Source: Paraburkholderia antibiotica
GTDB taxonomy: Bacteria > Pseudomonadota > Gammaproteobacteria > Burkholderiales > Burkholderiaceae
Direction of reading: 5' to 3'
Length of the DNA stretch: 64,000 nucleotides
Assembly (NCBI RefSeq): GCF_012927125.1
Contig: NZ_JABBFZ010000006.1
Location: forward strand, 62,001 to 126,000
Made by a program: the position numbers and the translations under genes. The notes under the pieces were generated by a model, which was not told the DNA's origin, did not search any database, and worked only from the letters and a program-made list of their open reading frames with translations. Within the stretch, counting starts at the first letter, position 1; each line of letters opens with the position of its first letter. Below are positions 1-9,241 of this stretch, piece by piece.

Positions 1-738
1 ATTGCGGAACATACGCGGGCTTTTCTGACCGTCGATAAGCAAGGTCCGGCACTTGATGTCGCGCGCGCTTTCCGGCGTATAGGGCGGCAGCGGGTCGAGA
101 AACTGCTTGGGCAGCGTGAGCGCGTTGTCGAGCGCCATTCGGCGGAAGCTGTCAGTGCTCTTGCTCCAGAATCCCGGCATGCTGACCGAGTCGACGAACA
201 TCGTCAGGCCCGCGTCGAACTCGCCCTGGTCGATCAGTTCCGCGACGCGCGTGCGCAGCGCATTGGTGGCGGCGGGCATCGTGGCCGGCGCGCGATCCGA
301 CGGCGATTGCAACGGGCCGCCGGGGTCCGCGAGCGTGAGCGTCTTGACGAGCCGCGGGAATTCGCGCGCGAGATGGAACGCGACGCAGCCGCCGCGCGAG
401 TGGCCGACCAGATGCACGGGTGCGAGATCGAGCGCGACGATGAACTCGGCCACTTCGGCGACGTGCGCTTCCCAGCTGAATTCCGCGCGGCCGTACGCGT
501 CGGCTTCGGGCCAGTAGTGGCCGAGGCTGGGCGCGAGACAGTGGAAGTGTTCGCCGAGCGCCGAGAGTTGCGGTGTCCAGTAACGGTAGTCGCACAGGGA
601 GCCGTGCACGAAGACCATCGGTTCGCCCTGACCGGCCTCGACGTAAGGCACCGAGAGGCTCGATGCCGTCGTGACGAAGGACGGCATGGGGAAGGCGCCA
701 GCCAGGGCCAGGGTCGTGTGGTGGGTGCGTGCGTTCAT
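1..738 (-). CDS. alpha/beta-fold hydrolase, partial (3' end off the left edge)
   Basis: Reading leftward from the ATG at 738, 246 codons stay open to the window edge, so the C-terminus is missing. The protein shows the alpha/beta hydrolase pattern: an oxyanion-type stretch FVHGSLCD near residue 45 and the nucleophile elbow GHSRGG with Ser114. The catalytic His should lie beyond the edge. No convincing signal peptide is seen, so it is probably cytoplasmic. The substrate cannot be told; lactone, ester or C-C bond hydrolases all fit. It is divergent from the LysR gene at 834 with a 95-bp gap, the usual layout of a LysR regulator and its target. Family assignment is firm, function open. Confidence 0.85.
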   Translation of the reverse strand, partial: MNARTHHTTLALAGAFPMPSFVTTASSLSVPYVEAGQGEPMVFVHGSLCDYRYWTPQLSALGEHFHCLAPSLGHYWPEADAYGRAEFSWEAHVAEVAEFIVALDLAPVHLVGHSRGGCVAFHLAREFPRLVKTLTLADPGGPLQSPSDRAPATMPAATNALRTRVAELIDQGEFDAGLTMFVDSVSMPGFWSKSTDSFRRMALDNALTLPKQFLDPLPPYTPESARDIKCRTLLIDGQKSPRMFRN

Positions 739-833
739 CGTTGGTTCCTTTTCGACACTATGCTGCGCCGCAACCACAATGAAAATCGCATAATTTTGAT
801 GGTATCGTTCAGGTTTTCTGATAGATTGCCCGA

Positions 834-1697
834 ATGCCCAACGAAATCAAGGCACTTGACCTCGACGTGCTATCGATGATGGTCGCTGTTGCCGATGCCG
901 GCACGATCAGCGGCGCGGCTAAACTCGTGCATCGTTCGCAATCGGCGGTGAGCATGCAGATCCGCGCGCTGGAGGCGGTGCTCGGCAAGACGCTGTTCGT
1001 GCGCCACCCGCGCAGCGTCGTGCCGACCCAGGAAGGGGAGGTGCTGCTGACCTACGCGCGCCGGATGCTCGCGCTGCGCGACGAAGCGTGGGCCGCCGTG
1101 GTCCGTCCGGACGTGACCGGGCGCGTCGTGATCGGCGTGCCGGACGACTACGCGTCGTCGCTGTTCCCGCCGATCCTGAAGAAATTCTCGGCGACTTATC
1201 CGAAGGTGGAGATTCAGGTGATCGGCCTACCCAGCATGGCGTTGCAGCCGATGCTGAAGGAAGGCACGGTGGACCTCGTCTGCGCGACCCGGGTCAAGGG
1301 TCTGCATGGCGAGTTTCTGCGCCACGAGCCGATGGTGTGGGCGGCCGCGCCTGGTGCGACCGACATCTGGCGCGAGCGGCCGTTGCCGATCGCCGTGTTT
1401 CTGCCGGGCAGCGTCGCGCGCGAGAAGGCGATCCGCAGCCTCGAACAGGCGCGGATTCCGTACCGAACCTCGTACGAAAGTCCGAGCCTGCTCGGGCTGC
1501 TGACGATGGCCGAAGCCGGTCTCGCCGTTACGCCGCTGGCCCAATGCGCGGTGCCGTCTCACTTCACGCTGTTGGGGCAGGCGCATGGCTTGCCCGAGAT
1601 CGGCAACCTCGAAGTCGTGCTCGCGCGCAGCGCCGCGTCGAACCGTCCGCCGTGCGAATTTCTGGCGGAGCGTATCGTCGCGGAGTTGCGGCGCTGA
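834..1697 (+). CDS. LysR-family transcriptional regulator
   Basis: The 287-residue length is typical of the family. An N-terminal winged helix-turn-helix (residues about 8-67, with SGAAKLVHRSQSAVSMQI as the recognition region) is followed by a substrate-binding-type effector domain (from about residue 95, GRVVIGVPDDY). The gene starts 95 bp from the divergent hydrolase at 1-738, its most likely target. The intergenic region is AT-richer than its surroundings and carries TATC at 803-806 facing GATA at 820-823, which may be part of an operator. The inducer is unknown. Confidence 0.9.
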   Translation: MPNEIKALDLDVLSMMVAVADAGTISGAAKLVHRSQSAVSMQIRALEAVLGKTLFVRHPRSVVPTQEGEVLLTYARRMLALRDEAWAAVVRPDVTGRVVIGVPDDYASSLFPPILKKFSATYPKVEIQVIGLPSMALQPMLKEGTVDLVCATRVKGLHGEFLRHEPMVWAAAPGATDIWRERPLPIAVFLPGSVAREKAIRSLEQARIPYRTSYESPSLLGLLTMAEAGLAVTPLAQCAVPSHFTLLGQAHGLPEIGNLEVVLARSAASNRPPCEFLAERIVAELRR

Positions 1698-1757
1698 GCG
1701 TGACGATGAGCGGCGTTTAGCCTTGTTAGTTCCGGTACGACTGATCCGGCCGCCTGC

Positions 1758-4700
1758 TCAACCATTCAGTTCGAGCGCCTGAGCCACCGTCTCACCCTCG
1801 CTATGTGCGATCCCGCCACCTTGCCCGAATTCGCTCAGAAGCCGCGTTCGCTTGCCGGCCACGGCTTCGGCATTGCGCTCCTTCACGTGACCGAAACCCC
1901 GTAGCGACTGCGGCAGGGCAGCCAGTTCGAGCGCGGTTTTCAGGTTGTCGCCGTTCAGCTGCTGCGCAAGCTGCATCGCCAGCGCACGGAAATCCTCGAT
2001 CGCGGCGCGCTCGTGTCGACGTTCTTCGCTGTAGCCGAACGGGTCGAGCGCGGTGCCGCGCAGTCGTCGGCAAGCGGCCAGCGCACGGAACGCCGTCATC
2101 ATCCACGGACCGTACTGACGCTTGATGAGACGGCCCTGCTCGTCGCGCTTCGCAAACAGTGGCGGCGCAAGGTGGAATTTGAGTGAGACCTCGCCCTCGA
2201 AGCGAGCCTTCACCGTCGCCTCGAATTCGCCATCGGTGTAGAGCCGCGCGACTTCGTATTCGTCCTTATAGGCCATCAGCTTGTAGAGGCTGACGGCGAC
2301 TTCGCGCGTGAAGGCGTCGCCGCCGACGCGTTCACGTTCGATCGCCGCGACGCGGTTCACGAACGCTTCATAGCGGTCGGCGTAGCGGCGATTCTGATAG
2401 GCGATCAGACGCGCAATCCGATCCTCGACGATACGCGCGAGCGACTTCGAGCGGCTCGGCATAAACAGGACCGGCGCGAGTTTTTCCATACCGGCGGCCT
2501 CGCGCACCACGGCGAGATCGAGCGCGGCCTGACGTCCCCACGCGAACGCTTCCTTGTTCATCGTGACCGCCGCGCCGTTCAACTCGATGGCCTGCAGCAA
2601 CGATGCTTCCGTCAGCGGAATCCAGCCTTTCTGCCACGCGAAACCCAACAGGAACATGTTGGTCGCGACGCCGTCGCCGAGCAGCGCGGTGGCGATCGAG
2701 GTCGCTTGCACCGACTCGACCACGGACACGTTGGCGGCCACCTGCGCGCGCAAGCCGTCCGGCGATGCCTGCCAGTCCGGATCTCGCGCGAAGGCGCCGG
2801 TCGGCGCGACGTCGGTATTGAGCAGCGCGATGGTGCGCGAGCGGTTCGCCATCGCGATCGCGTCGCTGCCGGCCGCGACCATCATGTCGCAGCCCAGAAT
2901 CAGGTCGGCCTCGTTCGCTGCCACGCGAGCCGCATGCAGATCCCGCGGACTCGCGCCGATGCGCACGTGCGACATCACCGCGCCGCCTTTCTGCGCCATG
3001 CCCGCCATGTCGAGCACGAGCACGCCCTTGCTTTCGATGTGCGCGGCCATCCCCAGCAGCGCGCCGATCGTCACGACGCCCGTGCCGCCAACGCCGGTCA
3101 CGAGAATATTGAAGGGCCGCTCGAGCGGCCGCTGAAGCGGCGCGGGCAGACCGGTCGGCGCGGCGGCTCTCGTGCGCGTCGCCGCTCTCAGCTTGCCGCC
3201 TTCGACTGTGACGAAGCTCGGACAGAAGCCGTTCACGCACGAATAGTCCTTGTTGCAGGCACTCTGATCGATTGTCCGCTTGCGGCCGAGTTCGGTTTCG
3301 AACGGCACGATGGACACGCAATTGGACTGGACCCCGCAGTCGCCGCACCCTTCGCAGACCTGATGATTGATGAGCACGCGCCGCGCCGGGTCCGCGAGCT
3401 TCTTCTGTTTCCGTCGACGACGCTTTTCCGCCGCGCAGGTTTGCACGTAGACGATGGCCGTCACGCCTTTCACTTCGCGCAGTTCCCTCTGCAGCGCATC
3501 CATCTCGCTGCGGTGAAGCAGGCGAGTGCCGGCCGGCAGTGTCGCGTCGGCGAACTGTTCGATATCGTCGGAGACCAGATGGACCTGTTTGACGCCCTCG
3601 GCCGCAAGCTGCTGCAGGATCTGCAACGGCGACGGCGCGCCCTCGACCGGCTGACCGCCGGTCATCGCCACTGCATCGTTGTAGAGGATCTTGTAGGTGA
3701 TGTTCACGCCCGCCGCCACCGACGCGCGAATCGCCAGCGACCCCGAGTGCATGTACGTGCCGTCGCCGAGATTGGCGAACAGGTGCGGCGTAGACGTAAA
3801 CGGCGCCTGGCCGATCCACGTCACTCCTTCGCCGCCCATCTGCGTGAAGGTCTCCGTGCGCCGGTCCATCCACATGACCATGAAGTGACAGCCGATGCCG
3901 GCGACCGCGCGGCTGCCGTCGGGTACCTTGGTGGACGTGTTGTGCGGACAACCGGAGCAGAAATAGGGCACCCGCGCGGGCAGCGTGGGGTCCATGCTCG
4001 CGTGAGCCGCCATCGCGCAGTGGTCGGGCAGCAGAAACTTCGACACCGTAGCCGGCAATGCGCCACCGACGATGCGCGCGAGCCGCGCGGCAATCACCGC
4101 GGCAATCGTGGCCGGCGCAAGCTCTCCATTCGGAGACAGCAGGATGCCGTCCTTCGGCACCTGCACCCATTCGCCCGCCTCGCTGTATTTGCCGACGACG
4201 CGCGGCCGCGACGCAACCGGTTCGTTGTAAAGCTGCTCCTTGATCTGATATTCGATGATCTGCCGCTTCTCTTCGACGACGAGGATTTCCGACAGACCCT
4301 CGGCGAATTCGCGCACGCACTGCGGTTCGAGCGGCCACGACACGCCGATTTTCAGCAGGCGGATGCCGGCGCACGCGGCGGTGGTTTCATCGAGACCGAG
4401 CAACGCGAGGGCTTCGAGCGTATCCAGATAGCTTTTGCCGGTGGTCGCGATGCCGAGCTTCGCATCGGGGGCGTGCCACGGCTGGCGGTTCAGGCCGTTC
4501 ACGCGCACATATTCGAGCAGCGCGTACAGGCGCTCGCGTTGCAGGCGGTTCTCCTGCGCGAGCGGCGCATCCGGCCAGCGAATCGAAAAGCCGTCGGGCG
4601 GAATCGGGTAGGTGTCCGGAATGGTGATGGGGACGGCCAGCGGATCGATCTCGAACGACGCCGAGGTTTCGATCGTATCCGTGATGGCCTTGAAGCCGAC

Positions 4701-5363
4701 CCAGCAGCCGGAGTAGCGCGACATTGCCCAGCCGTGCAGACCGAACTCCACGAATTCGCGCACGCCGGACGGATTCAGGGCCGGCATCATCGCGGCGATG
4801 AACGCGTGTTCGCTCTGATGCGGCAGGCTCGACGATTTGCAGCTGTGGTCGTCGCCGGCAATGACGAGCACGCCGCCGTGACGTGACGTGCCGGCGATGT
4901 TGCCGTGCTTGAAGACGTCGCCGCTGCGGTCGACACCCGGGCCTTTGCCGTACCACAGCGCGAATACGCCATCGACGGTCGCGTTCGGGTCGAGGTTGAC
5001 CATCTGCGTGCCCCACACCGCCGTAGCCGCCAGTTCCTCGTTCAGGCCGGGCACGAACTTGATGTTGCTGCCGGCCAGGTGGCGCTTCGCTTTCCACAGT
5101 TCCTGGTCGACCGCGCCCAGCGGCGAGCCGCGGTAGCCGGAGACGAAACCGCCGGTATTCAGGCCCGCGGCTTCGTCGCGGAGCTTTTGCGCGAGGAGCA
5201 TCCGGACCAGCGCTTGGGTGCCGGTCATGTAGACGCGGCCCTTGGGTTTCAGATATTTGTCCTCCAGCGTGACGGCCGGCTTTTCGTTGCCGTTGCCATT
5301 GCTGCTGTTGCTTCCGTCGCTGCCGCTGTCCGTCGGACTGCTTTCCCGGCCACTCGATTCCAT
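1758..5363 (-). CDS. indolepyruvate ferredoxin oxidoreductase family protein (fused alpha-gamma type)
   Basis: This about 1201-residue protein is a single-chain 2-oxoacid:ferredoxin oxidoreductase of the indolepyruvate/branched-chain type, which decarboxylates aryl- or branched 2-oxoacids to acyl-CoA. An N-terminal pyrimidine-binding half (GYRGSPLGAVDQ) is followed by a thiamine-pyrophosphate domain (GDGTYMHSGS near residue 532, ending in YND), a cysteine-rich Fe-S segment (CEGCGDC near 670 and CNKDYSCVNGFC near 705) and a gamma domain (GVGGTGVVTIG near 756). I chose the ATG at 5363 because a GGAG lies 8 nt upstream. The open frame extends to 5411, but there the added residues look unlike the family and the divergent LysR promoter would be squeezed. 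A Ser/Gly/Asn-rich linker precedes the conserved start. The divergent LysR gene at 5461 is the probable regulator. Confidence 0.93.
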   Translation of the reverse strand: MESSGRESSPTDSGSDGSNSSNGNGNEKPAVTLEDKYLKPKGRVYMTGTQALVRMLLAQKLRDEAAGLNTGGFVSGYRGSPLGAVDQELWKAKRHLAGSNIKFVPGLNEELAATAVWGTQMVNLDPNATVDGVFALWYGKGPGVDRSGDVFKHGNIAGTSRHGGVLVIAGDDHSCKSSSLPHQSEHAFIAAMMPALNPSGVREFVEFGLHGWAMSRYSGCWVGFKAITDTIETSASFEIDPLAVPITIPDTYPIPPDGFSIRWPDAPLAQENRLQRERLYALLEYVRVNGLNRQPWHAPDAKLGIATTGKSYLDTLEALALLGLDETTAACAGIRLLKIGVSWPLEPQCVREFAEGLSEILVVEEKRQIIEYQIKEQLYNEPVASRPRVVGKYSEAGEWVQVPKDGILLSPNGELAPATIAAVIAARLARIVGGALPATVSKFLLPDHCAMAAHASMDPTLPARVPYFCSGCPHNTSTKVPDGSRAVAGIGCHFMVMWMDRRTETFTQMGGEGVTWIGQAPFTSTPHLFANLGDGTYMHSGSLAIRASVAAGVNITYKILYNDAVAMTGGQPVEGAPSPLQILQQLAAEGVKQVHLVSDDIEQFADATLPAGTRLLHRSEMDALQRELREVKGVTAIVYVQTCAAEKRRRRKQKKLADPARRVLINHQVCEGCGDCGVQSNCVSIVPFETELGRKRTIDQSACNKDYSCVNGFCPSFVTVEGGKLRAATRTRAAAPTGLPAPLQRPLERPFNILVTGVGGTGVVTIGALLGMAAHIESKGVLVLDMAGMAQKGGAVMSHVRIGASPRDLHAARVAANEADLILGCDMMVAAGSDAIAMANRSRTIALLNTDVAPTGAFARDPDWQASPDGLRAQVAANVSVVESVQATSIATALLGDGVATNMFLLGFAWQKGWIPLTEASLLQAIELNGAAVTMNKEAFAWGRQAALDLAVVREAAGMEKLAPVLFMPSRSKSLARIVEDRIARLIAYQNRRYADRYEAFVNRVAAIERERVGGDAFTREVAVSLYKLMAYKDEYEVARLYTDGEFEATVKARFEGEVSLKFHLAPPLFAKRDEQGRLIKRQYGPWMMTAFRALAACRRLRGTALDPFGYSEERRHERAAIEDFRALAMQLAQQLNGDNLKTALELAALPQSLRGFGHVKERNAEAVAGKRTRLLSEFGQGGGIAHSEGETVAQALELNG

Positions 5364-5447
5364 CGAGTCGTCTCCGTCCATGTTTTTGATGGTCGCAGTA
5401 TAGGAATGCATGTCTTCATCGTAAAATCAATTTTTCACCAACCTGAT

Positions 5448-5462
5448 ATCTGAATTTCAGAT
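5448..5462. promoter_or_regulatory. putative LysR operator (15-bp palindrome with T-N11-A)
   Basis: ATCTGAA-T-TTCAGAT is a perfect inverted repeat with the LysR-type T-N11-A spacing (T5449, A5461). It lies between the divergent 2-oxoacid oxidoreductase and LysR genes and touches the first possible LysR start codon. That suggests autoregulation and favours the second ATG at 5479 as the true start. Binding is inferred, not shown. Confidence 0.5.
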
Positions 5463-6366
5463 GGCCGCCGACATCACCATGAAGCAGCTCCGGTACTTCG
5501 TTGCCACCGCCGAGTGCGGACAGGTATCGATGGCCGCGTCGAGAGAACATGTGTCGCAGTCGGCGGTGACGGCCGCCATCGGCGCGCTCGAGGAGATACT
5601 GGGCACGCGCCTGTTCGAGCGGCACGCGCACGGCGTCACGATTACGCTCGACGGCAACGATTTCTACAATCACGCGCGCCACGTGCTCGACTCGCTGAAC
5701 GACGCGGTCCACAAATCGCGCTCGCGCGCGCACGAAGTCGCCGGCGTGCTGCGCATCGCGGCGTCGTACACGGTGATGGGCTATTTCCTGCCGGAAGTGC
5801 TCGCGCGGTTTCGCGCCAGCTACCCGAACGTGTTCTTCGAACTGCACGACCTCGAACGCGTGAGTCTCGAACAGGCGGTGCTCGCGGGCGATGTCGATGT
5901 GGGCGTCGCGCTGCTGTCGAACGTGATCGAGATCGGACGGTTCGGCCACCGCAGCCTGATCCGTTCGCCTCGCAAGCTGTGGGTGTCGCCGTCCCATCCG
6001 CTCGCGAAGATCGAACGGCCCAGCCTCGGCGAAATCGCCGAGTACCCCTACGTGATGATTACCGTCGATGAAGGGGAGGCCTCGACCATGCGCTACTGGA
6101 CGAAGGAAAAGCTCGCGCCGAACGTGATCCTGCGGACCGGGTCGATGGAAGCGATGCGCGCTTTCGTGTCGCACGGCTTCGGCGTCACGATTCTGTCCGA
6201 CATGGTTTTCAGGCCGTGGTCGCTCGAAGGCAAGCGCATCGAAGCGCGAGAATTGAGAACGCCGATTCCCGAGATGGACGTCGGCATGCTCTGGCATAAG
6301 ACGCGCTCGCGCTCGGCCGTGACGCGCGCGTTCATCGATTTTCTGGCGTATGCGCGGCAGGCGTGA
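5461..6366 (+). CDS. LysR-family transcriptional regulator
   Basis: Up to 301 residues, with an N-terminal helix-turn-helix (QVSMAASREHVSQSAVTAAI) and a C-terminal periplasmic-binding-like effector domain. The first ATG (5461) sits inside a 15-bp palindrome and has no clear ribosome site. ATG 5479, giving MKQLRYF, matches the usual family start and may be the real one. It is divergent from the fused 2-oxoacid:ferredoxin oxidoreductase and probably controls it, so its effector may be an aromatic or branched 2-oxoacid (inference). Confidence 0.9.
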   Translation: MAADITMKQLRYFVATAECGQVSMAASREHVSQSAVTAAIGALEEILGTRLFERHAHGVTITLDGNDFYNHARHVLDSLNDAVHKSRSRAHEVAGVLRIAASYTVMGYFLPEVLARFRASYPNVFFELHDLERVSLEQAVLAGDVDVGVALLSNVIEIGRFGHRSLIRSPRKLWVSPSHPLAKIERPSLGEIAEYPYVMITVDEGEASTMRYWTKEKLAPNVILRTGSMEAMRAFVSHGFGVTILSDMVFRPWSLEGKRIEARELRTPIPEMDVGMLWHKTRSRSAVTRAFIDFLAYARQA

Positions 6367-6367
6367 G

Positions 6368-6393
6368 GCGTAGGCGTTTATCGGCGCCTACGC
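6368..6393. terminator. terminator-like stem-loop between convergent genes
   Basis: GCGTAGGCG (6368-6376) pairs perfectly with CGCCTACGC (6385-6393) around an 8-nt loop. It lies immediately after the LysR stop codon and before the convergent fusion gene. There is no long T tract, so strength is uncertain. Confidence 0.4.
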
Positions 6394-6484
6394 ATCTGTC
6401 CTAACGCTCAATGCCCTAATGTTTTAAAGCTCTAAGCACAGCGATGCGCGCCTCACTGCAACCGCGATGCGTTCCCGCTCGTCA

Positions 6485-7963
6485 TCACGGCGATTTCGCA
6501 AGCTGCCCGACTTCGCCCTCCGGCATTTCGCGCACGACCCGGAAGCCGAGATAACCGCGCCGTACCGTCGTCGGGACGGCGGCACGGCTCGCCGCGCGCA
6601 CGAAAGACGGCACGTTCGACCAGGACCCGCCGCGTATCACGTGACGGCTACAGGCTGCAGCATCCCACGCGCTGCCGTCGCCCGGCGCGCCGGTGTAGTC
6701 GTCGTGCCAGCAGTCGGCCGTCCATTGCCAGACGTTGCCCAGTTCGTCGAATAAGCCGAACGGATTCGCCGGGAAACTGCCGACGGGCGAACTGTACATC
6801 CACTTGTCGGCGCCTTGCGCATAGCCGCCGCAATTGGTCTGCTGCTCGCACACGTCGGGGCCGTAGTTGGCGTCGTCGCGCGTGAGTCCATCGCCCCACC
6901 AGCGCGCGGTCGAGGTGCCGGCACGCGCCGCGTATTCCCATTCGGCCTCGCTCGGCAGGCGATAGCGGACGCCTGTTTTTTGCGTCAGCCACGCCAGATA
7001 CGCGCGCGCATCGTCCCAATCGACGTTGACGGCCGGGTAGGTGTCGCGGCCGTGCCCATCGTCGCTCGGGTTGTACGCGCGGCATCCGCCGTCGCGCACG
7101 CAGGCATCCCACTGCGCGAAGGTCACGTCGAACCGGCCGATCGCAAACGACGCCGCGATATCGACGACATGCTGCTTTTCATTGCCAAAGCGCCCGGTCT
7201 CGCTAGGCGGCGAACCCATTACGAAGCGGCCGGGCGGTAGCGGCACAAGTTCCGGGCAATCGGGGCAGTCGCGAAACGGCTTGCCCGACGCCGCGGCGCT
7301 ATGCGTGGCGCCGGCATGACCGAGCGCGGGCAACTGCGCGGACAGGTACAGCGACAGATTGGCGATATCCGCGTCCGTCAACGCGCGGGCTGCGGTGGTC
7401 ATCAGCGGCTGGTTGCGGGCGCCGCTGCGAAATGCGCCCAGTTGCTCGCCCAGATAGCCGGCGTACTGACCGGCGAGCTTCGGGTAGCCCGGCGTCTCCG
7501 AATTGCCGGCGGGTCCATGGCATGCGGCACACGCGGGGATCGCGCGAGCCGTATCGCCGTGCGCATACAGCGACGCGCCGGCGGAAGCGTCGACCTCCGA
7601 CGCGTCCGACGCTGCATCGGCATGGCAGGCGAGCGGCGCGGCTTGCACCTTGCCGCCGAGTTGCGTGCAGGTCCCTTTGGGGACCATCGTCCATTCGGTC
7701 GGATCGCGGTCGTGCTGCGACAGGCCGGAGCACAAATGGAAGCAGGTGGTGTTCGCGCAATCGTTATGACCCGCCGTCGCGACGCCGTAGCAGACTTCCT
7801 GATTGCCGGCGTCGGCGGCTTGTGCGGGCGAGGCCGCCACGCCGGCGCAGAGGGCCGCGAGCGCCGCGCGGGCCAGCATTTGCTGCGCGGAAGTGGTTGG
7901 GTTTGCCGGAGTGGTTTGGGTGTCCTGGGTTGCCTGGCTGGTTTGGATAGGCGCAGTCGTCAT
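6485..7963 (-). CDS. secreted fusion protein: DUF2282 (bufferin-like) + cytochrome c + SUMF1/FGE-like domain
   Basis: 492 residues in three parts. Residues 29-50 form a secretion signal (hydrophobic stretch ending AQA). Residues 55-113 match DUF2282, the precursor family of bufferin-type copper RiPPs ([12 protein letters not shown]... W..VPKGTC...LGGK), with Cys58, 69, 74, 78, 99 and 113. Residues 125-210 are a class I cytochrome c with CAACH at 145-149 and a likely axial Met188. Residues 233-480 are a SUMF1/formylglycine-generating-enzyme-like domain ([44 protein letters not shown]) that lacks the paired C-terminal catalytic cysteines of true FGE. The start ATG has GGAG upstream and overlaps the LysR stop (ATGA), so the two are translationally coupled. 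Location is probably periplasmic. Each domain call is solid; the joint function is unknown. Confidence 0.85.
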   Translation of the reverse strand: MTTAPIQTSQATQDTQTTPANPTTSAQQMLARAALAALCAGVAASPAQAADAGNQEVCYGVATAGHNDCANTTCFHLCSGLSQHDRDPTEWTMVPKGTCTQLGGKVQAAPLACHADAASDASEVDASAGASLYAHGDTARAIPACAACHGPAGNSETPGYPKLAGQYAGYLGEQLGAFRSGARNQPLMTTAARALTDADIANLSLYLSAQLPALGHAGATHSAAASGKPFRDCPDCPELVPLPPGRFVMGSPPSETGRFGNEKQHVVDIAASFAIGRFDVTFAQWDACVRDGGCRAYNPSDDGHGRDTYPAVNVDWDDARAYLAWLTQKTGVRYRLPSEAEWEYAARAGTSTARWWGDGLTRDDANYGPDVCEQQTNCGGYAQGADKWMYSSPVGSFPANPFGLFDELGNVWQWTADCWHDDYTGAPGDGSAWDAAACSRHVIRGGSWSNVPSFVRAASRAAVPTTVRRGYLGFRVVREMPEGEVGQLAKSP

Positions 7964-8970
7964 GCCGCCGCTCCGCGCAGCGCGTCATGCCGGTGAAGCA
8001 TCCGCGCGGCCGGGGGCGGCAGACGGCAGGGCGCGTCGCCGGTGCCGGACGGCTCGTCTCGCGCGGTCCGTCGCAGATGATCGAGCAGCATCGCGGTCTG
8101 CACCGACATCGGCTGACTGCGCGGCACCGCGATCTGCAGTTCGAGTACCGCCCATGCGTCGTCGAGGGTGACGGCGACGAGTCCGAGCGGCTGGCCGATC
8201 GAGCGAAACACCTCATACGGCACCAGCCCGACACCGACCCCGGCCTGCACCATCCGGCATAGCGCGTCGAAGCCGGAGACCTGGACTCGCACCTTGAACG
8301 CGTCGCCCACCGCGCTCGCGGCGCGCTGGCAGCGTCGATTGACCCAGCAGTCGCTTTGCAGGCCGACGTAGTCGGTATCGAGCGTATCGACGAACGACAC
8401 GCTCGGGCGTTGCGCGAGCGGATGCGTGCTTCGCGCGATGAGAACGAGCCGATCGCGCCGGTACGGATGCAGGTGGGTGCACTCGTCCATGAAATCCGGA
8501 TTCGTGCAGATTCCCAGGTCCGCGTTGCCGTCGCGGATCGTCTGCAGCACGTTGCTGCTCGGCATTTCGTTCAGCTTGATCTGGATGTCCGGGTGCAATT
8601 CCATGAAACGGTTCAGATCGTCCGGAAAGAACTGGATGATCGCCGACAGATTGGCTGCGACTCGCACCGTGCGATGTTCTCGCAAGCCGCGCTCGCTCAG
8701 TTCGGCGTTGATCCGCTGAGCGCTCGAAATCATTTCGCGCGCATGCATCAGCACGATCTCGCCGGCCAACGTCAGCGTCATGCCGCTCCGTTCGCGCAGG
8801 AAGAGCGGTTCGCCGAGCGCCTGCTCGAGCTCATGCAAACGTTTACTGGCAGCCGAAACGGCGATGGCTTCGCGGCGCGCGGCATGAGTGAGGGTTCCGT
8901 GCTGGTGGATCGACAACAACAATTGCAGGGTCGTCAGATCCAGATGCTTCAAGAGGGTTTTGAGTTGCAT
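7960..8970 (-). CDS. LysR-family transcriptional regulator coupled to the DUF2282-cytochrome fusion
   Basis: 336 residues with an N-terminal helix-turn-helix ([28 protein letters not shown]) and an effector domain containing [13 protein letters not shown]. It is longer than usual because of a Pro/Arg-rich C-terminal tail. Its stop overlaps the start of the downstream fusion gene by the ATGA arrangement, so both come from one transcript, which is unusual for a LysR gene and its target. It resembles the next LysR gene (9242-10144) through much of the effector domain, for example [18 protein letters not shown] against SANVLRSVREGDVDFGIC. Confidence 0.88.
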   Translation of the reverse strand: MQLKTLLKHLDLTTLQLLLSIHQHGTLTHAARREAIAVSAASKRLHELEQALGEPLFLRERSGMTLTLAGEIVLMHAREMISSAQRINAELSERGLREHRTVRVAANLSAIIQFFPDDLNRFMELHPDIQIKLNEMPSSNVLQTIRDGNADLGICTNPDFMDECTHLHPYRRDRLVLIARSTHPLAQRPSVSFVDTLDTDYVGLQSDCWVNRRCQRAASAVGDAFKVRVQVSGFDALCRMVQAGVGVGLVPYEVFRSIGQPLGLVAVTLDDAWAVLELQIAVPRSQPMSVQTAMLLDHLRRTARDEPSGTGDAPCRLPPPAARMLHRHDALRGAAA

Positions 8971-9212
8971 CGCCGCTGTCTCTCTTTATCGTCTGGTTTT
9001 CGGTCGGATTCGCCGCCTGGCCGGGCGGGGGGGCGTCTCGTCAGAGCACGCCGAAGTTCGCGCGAGTGCGCCAGCGCCCACATCGGGCCGGGCGCATCGC
9101 GTCACATGCGCTGTCGTGGAGAGTCCGCAACATCGCTGGTCCAACCTTTCAGGTGTAGGCCGAACGATGATAGTGCGCGGGTGCCGCGCCGACCCCTGCC
9201 AAGTTGTAATGT

Positions 9213-9237
9213 CAGCATTCTCCAAACGAGAATGCTG
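9213..9237 (-). terminator. hairpin just downstream of a LysR stop codon
   Basis: CAGCATTCTC (9213-9222) and GAGAATGCTG (9228-9237) form a perfect 10-bp stem with a 5-nt loop, four bases past the stop of the LysR gene at 9242. No T tract follows on the minus strand, so it may be a transcript-stabilising hairpin or a weak terminator. Confidence 0.5.
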
Positions 9238-9241
9238 GGGC

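Noticed and set aside
2368..4886. Long open frames on both strands inside the 2-oxoacid oxidoreductase gene (up to 726 codons)
   Set aside because: They are Arg/Ala-rich shadows of a GC-rich gene; the oxidoreductase frame has complete family motifs.
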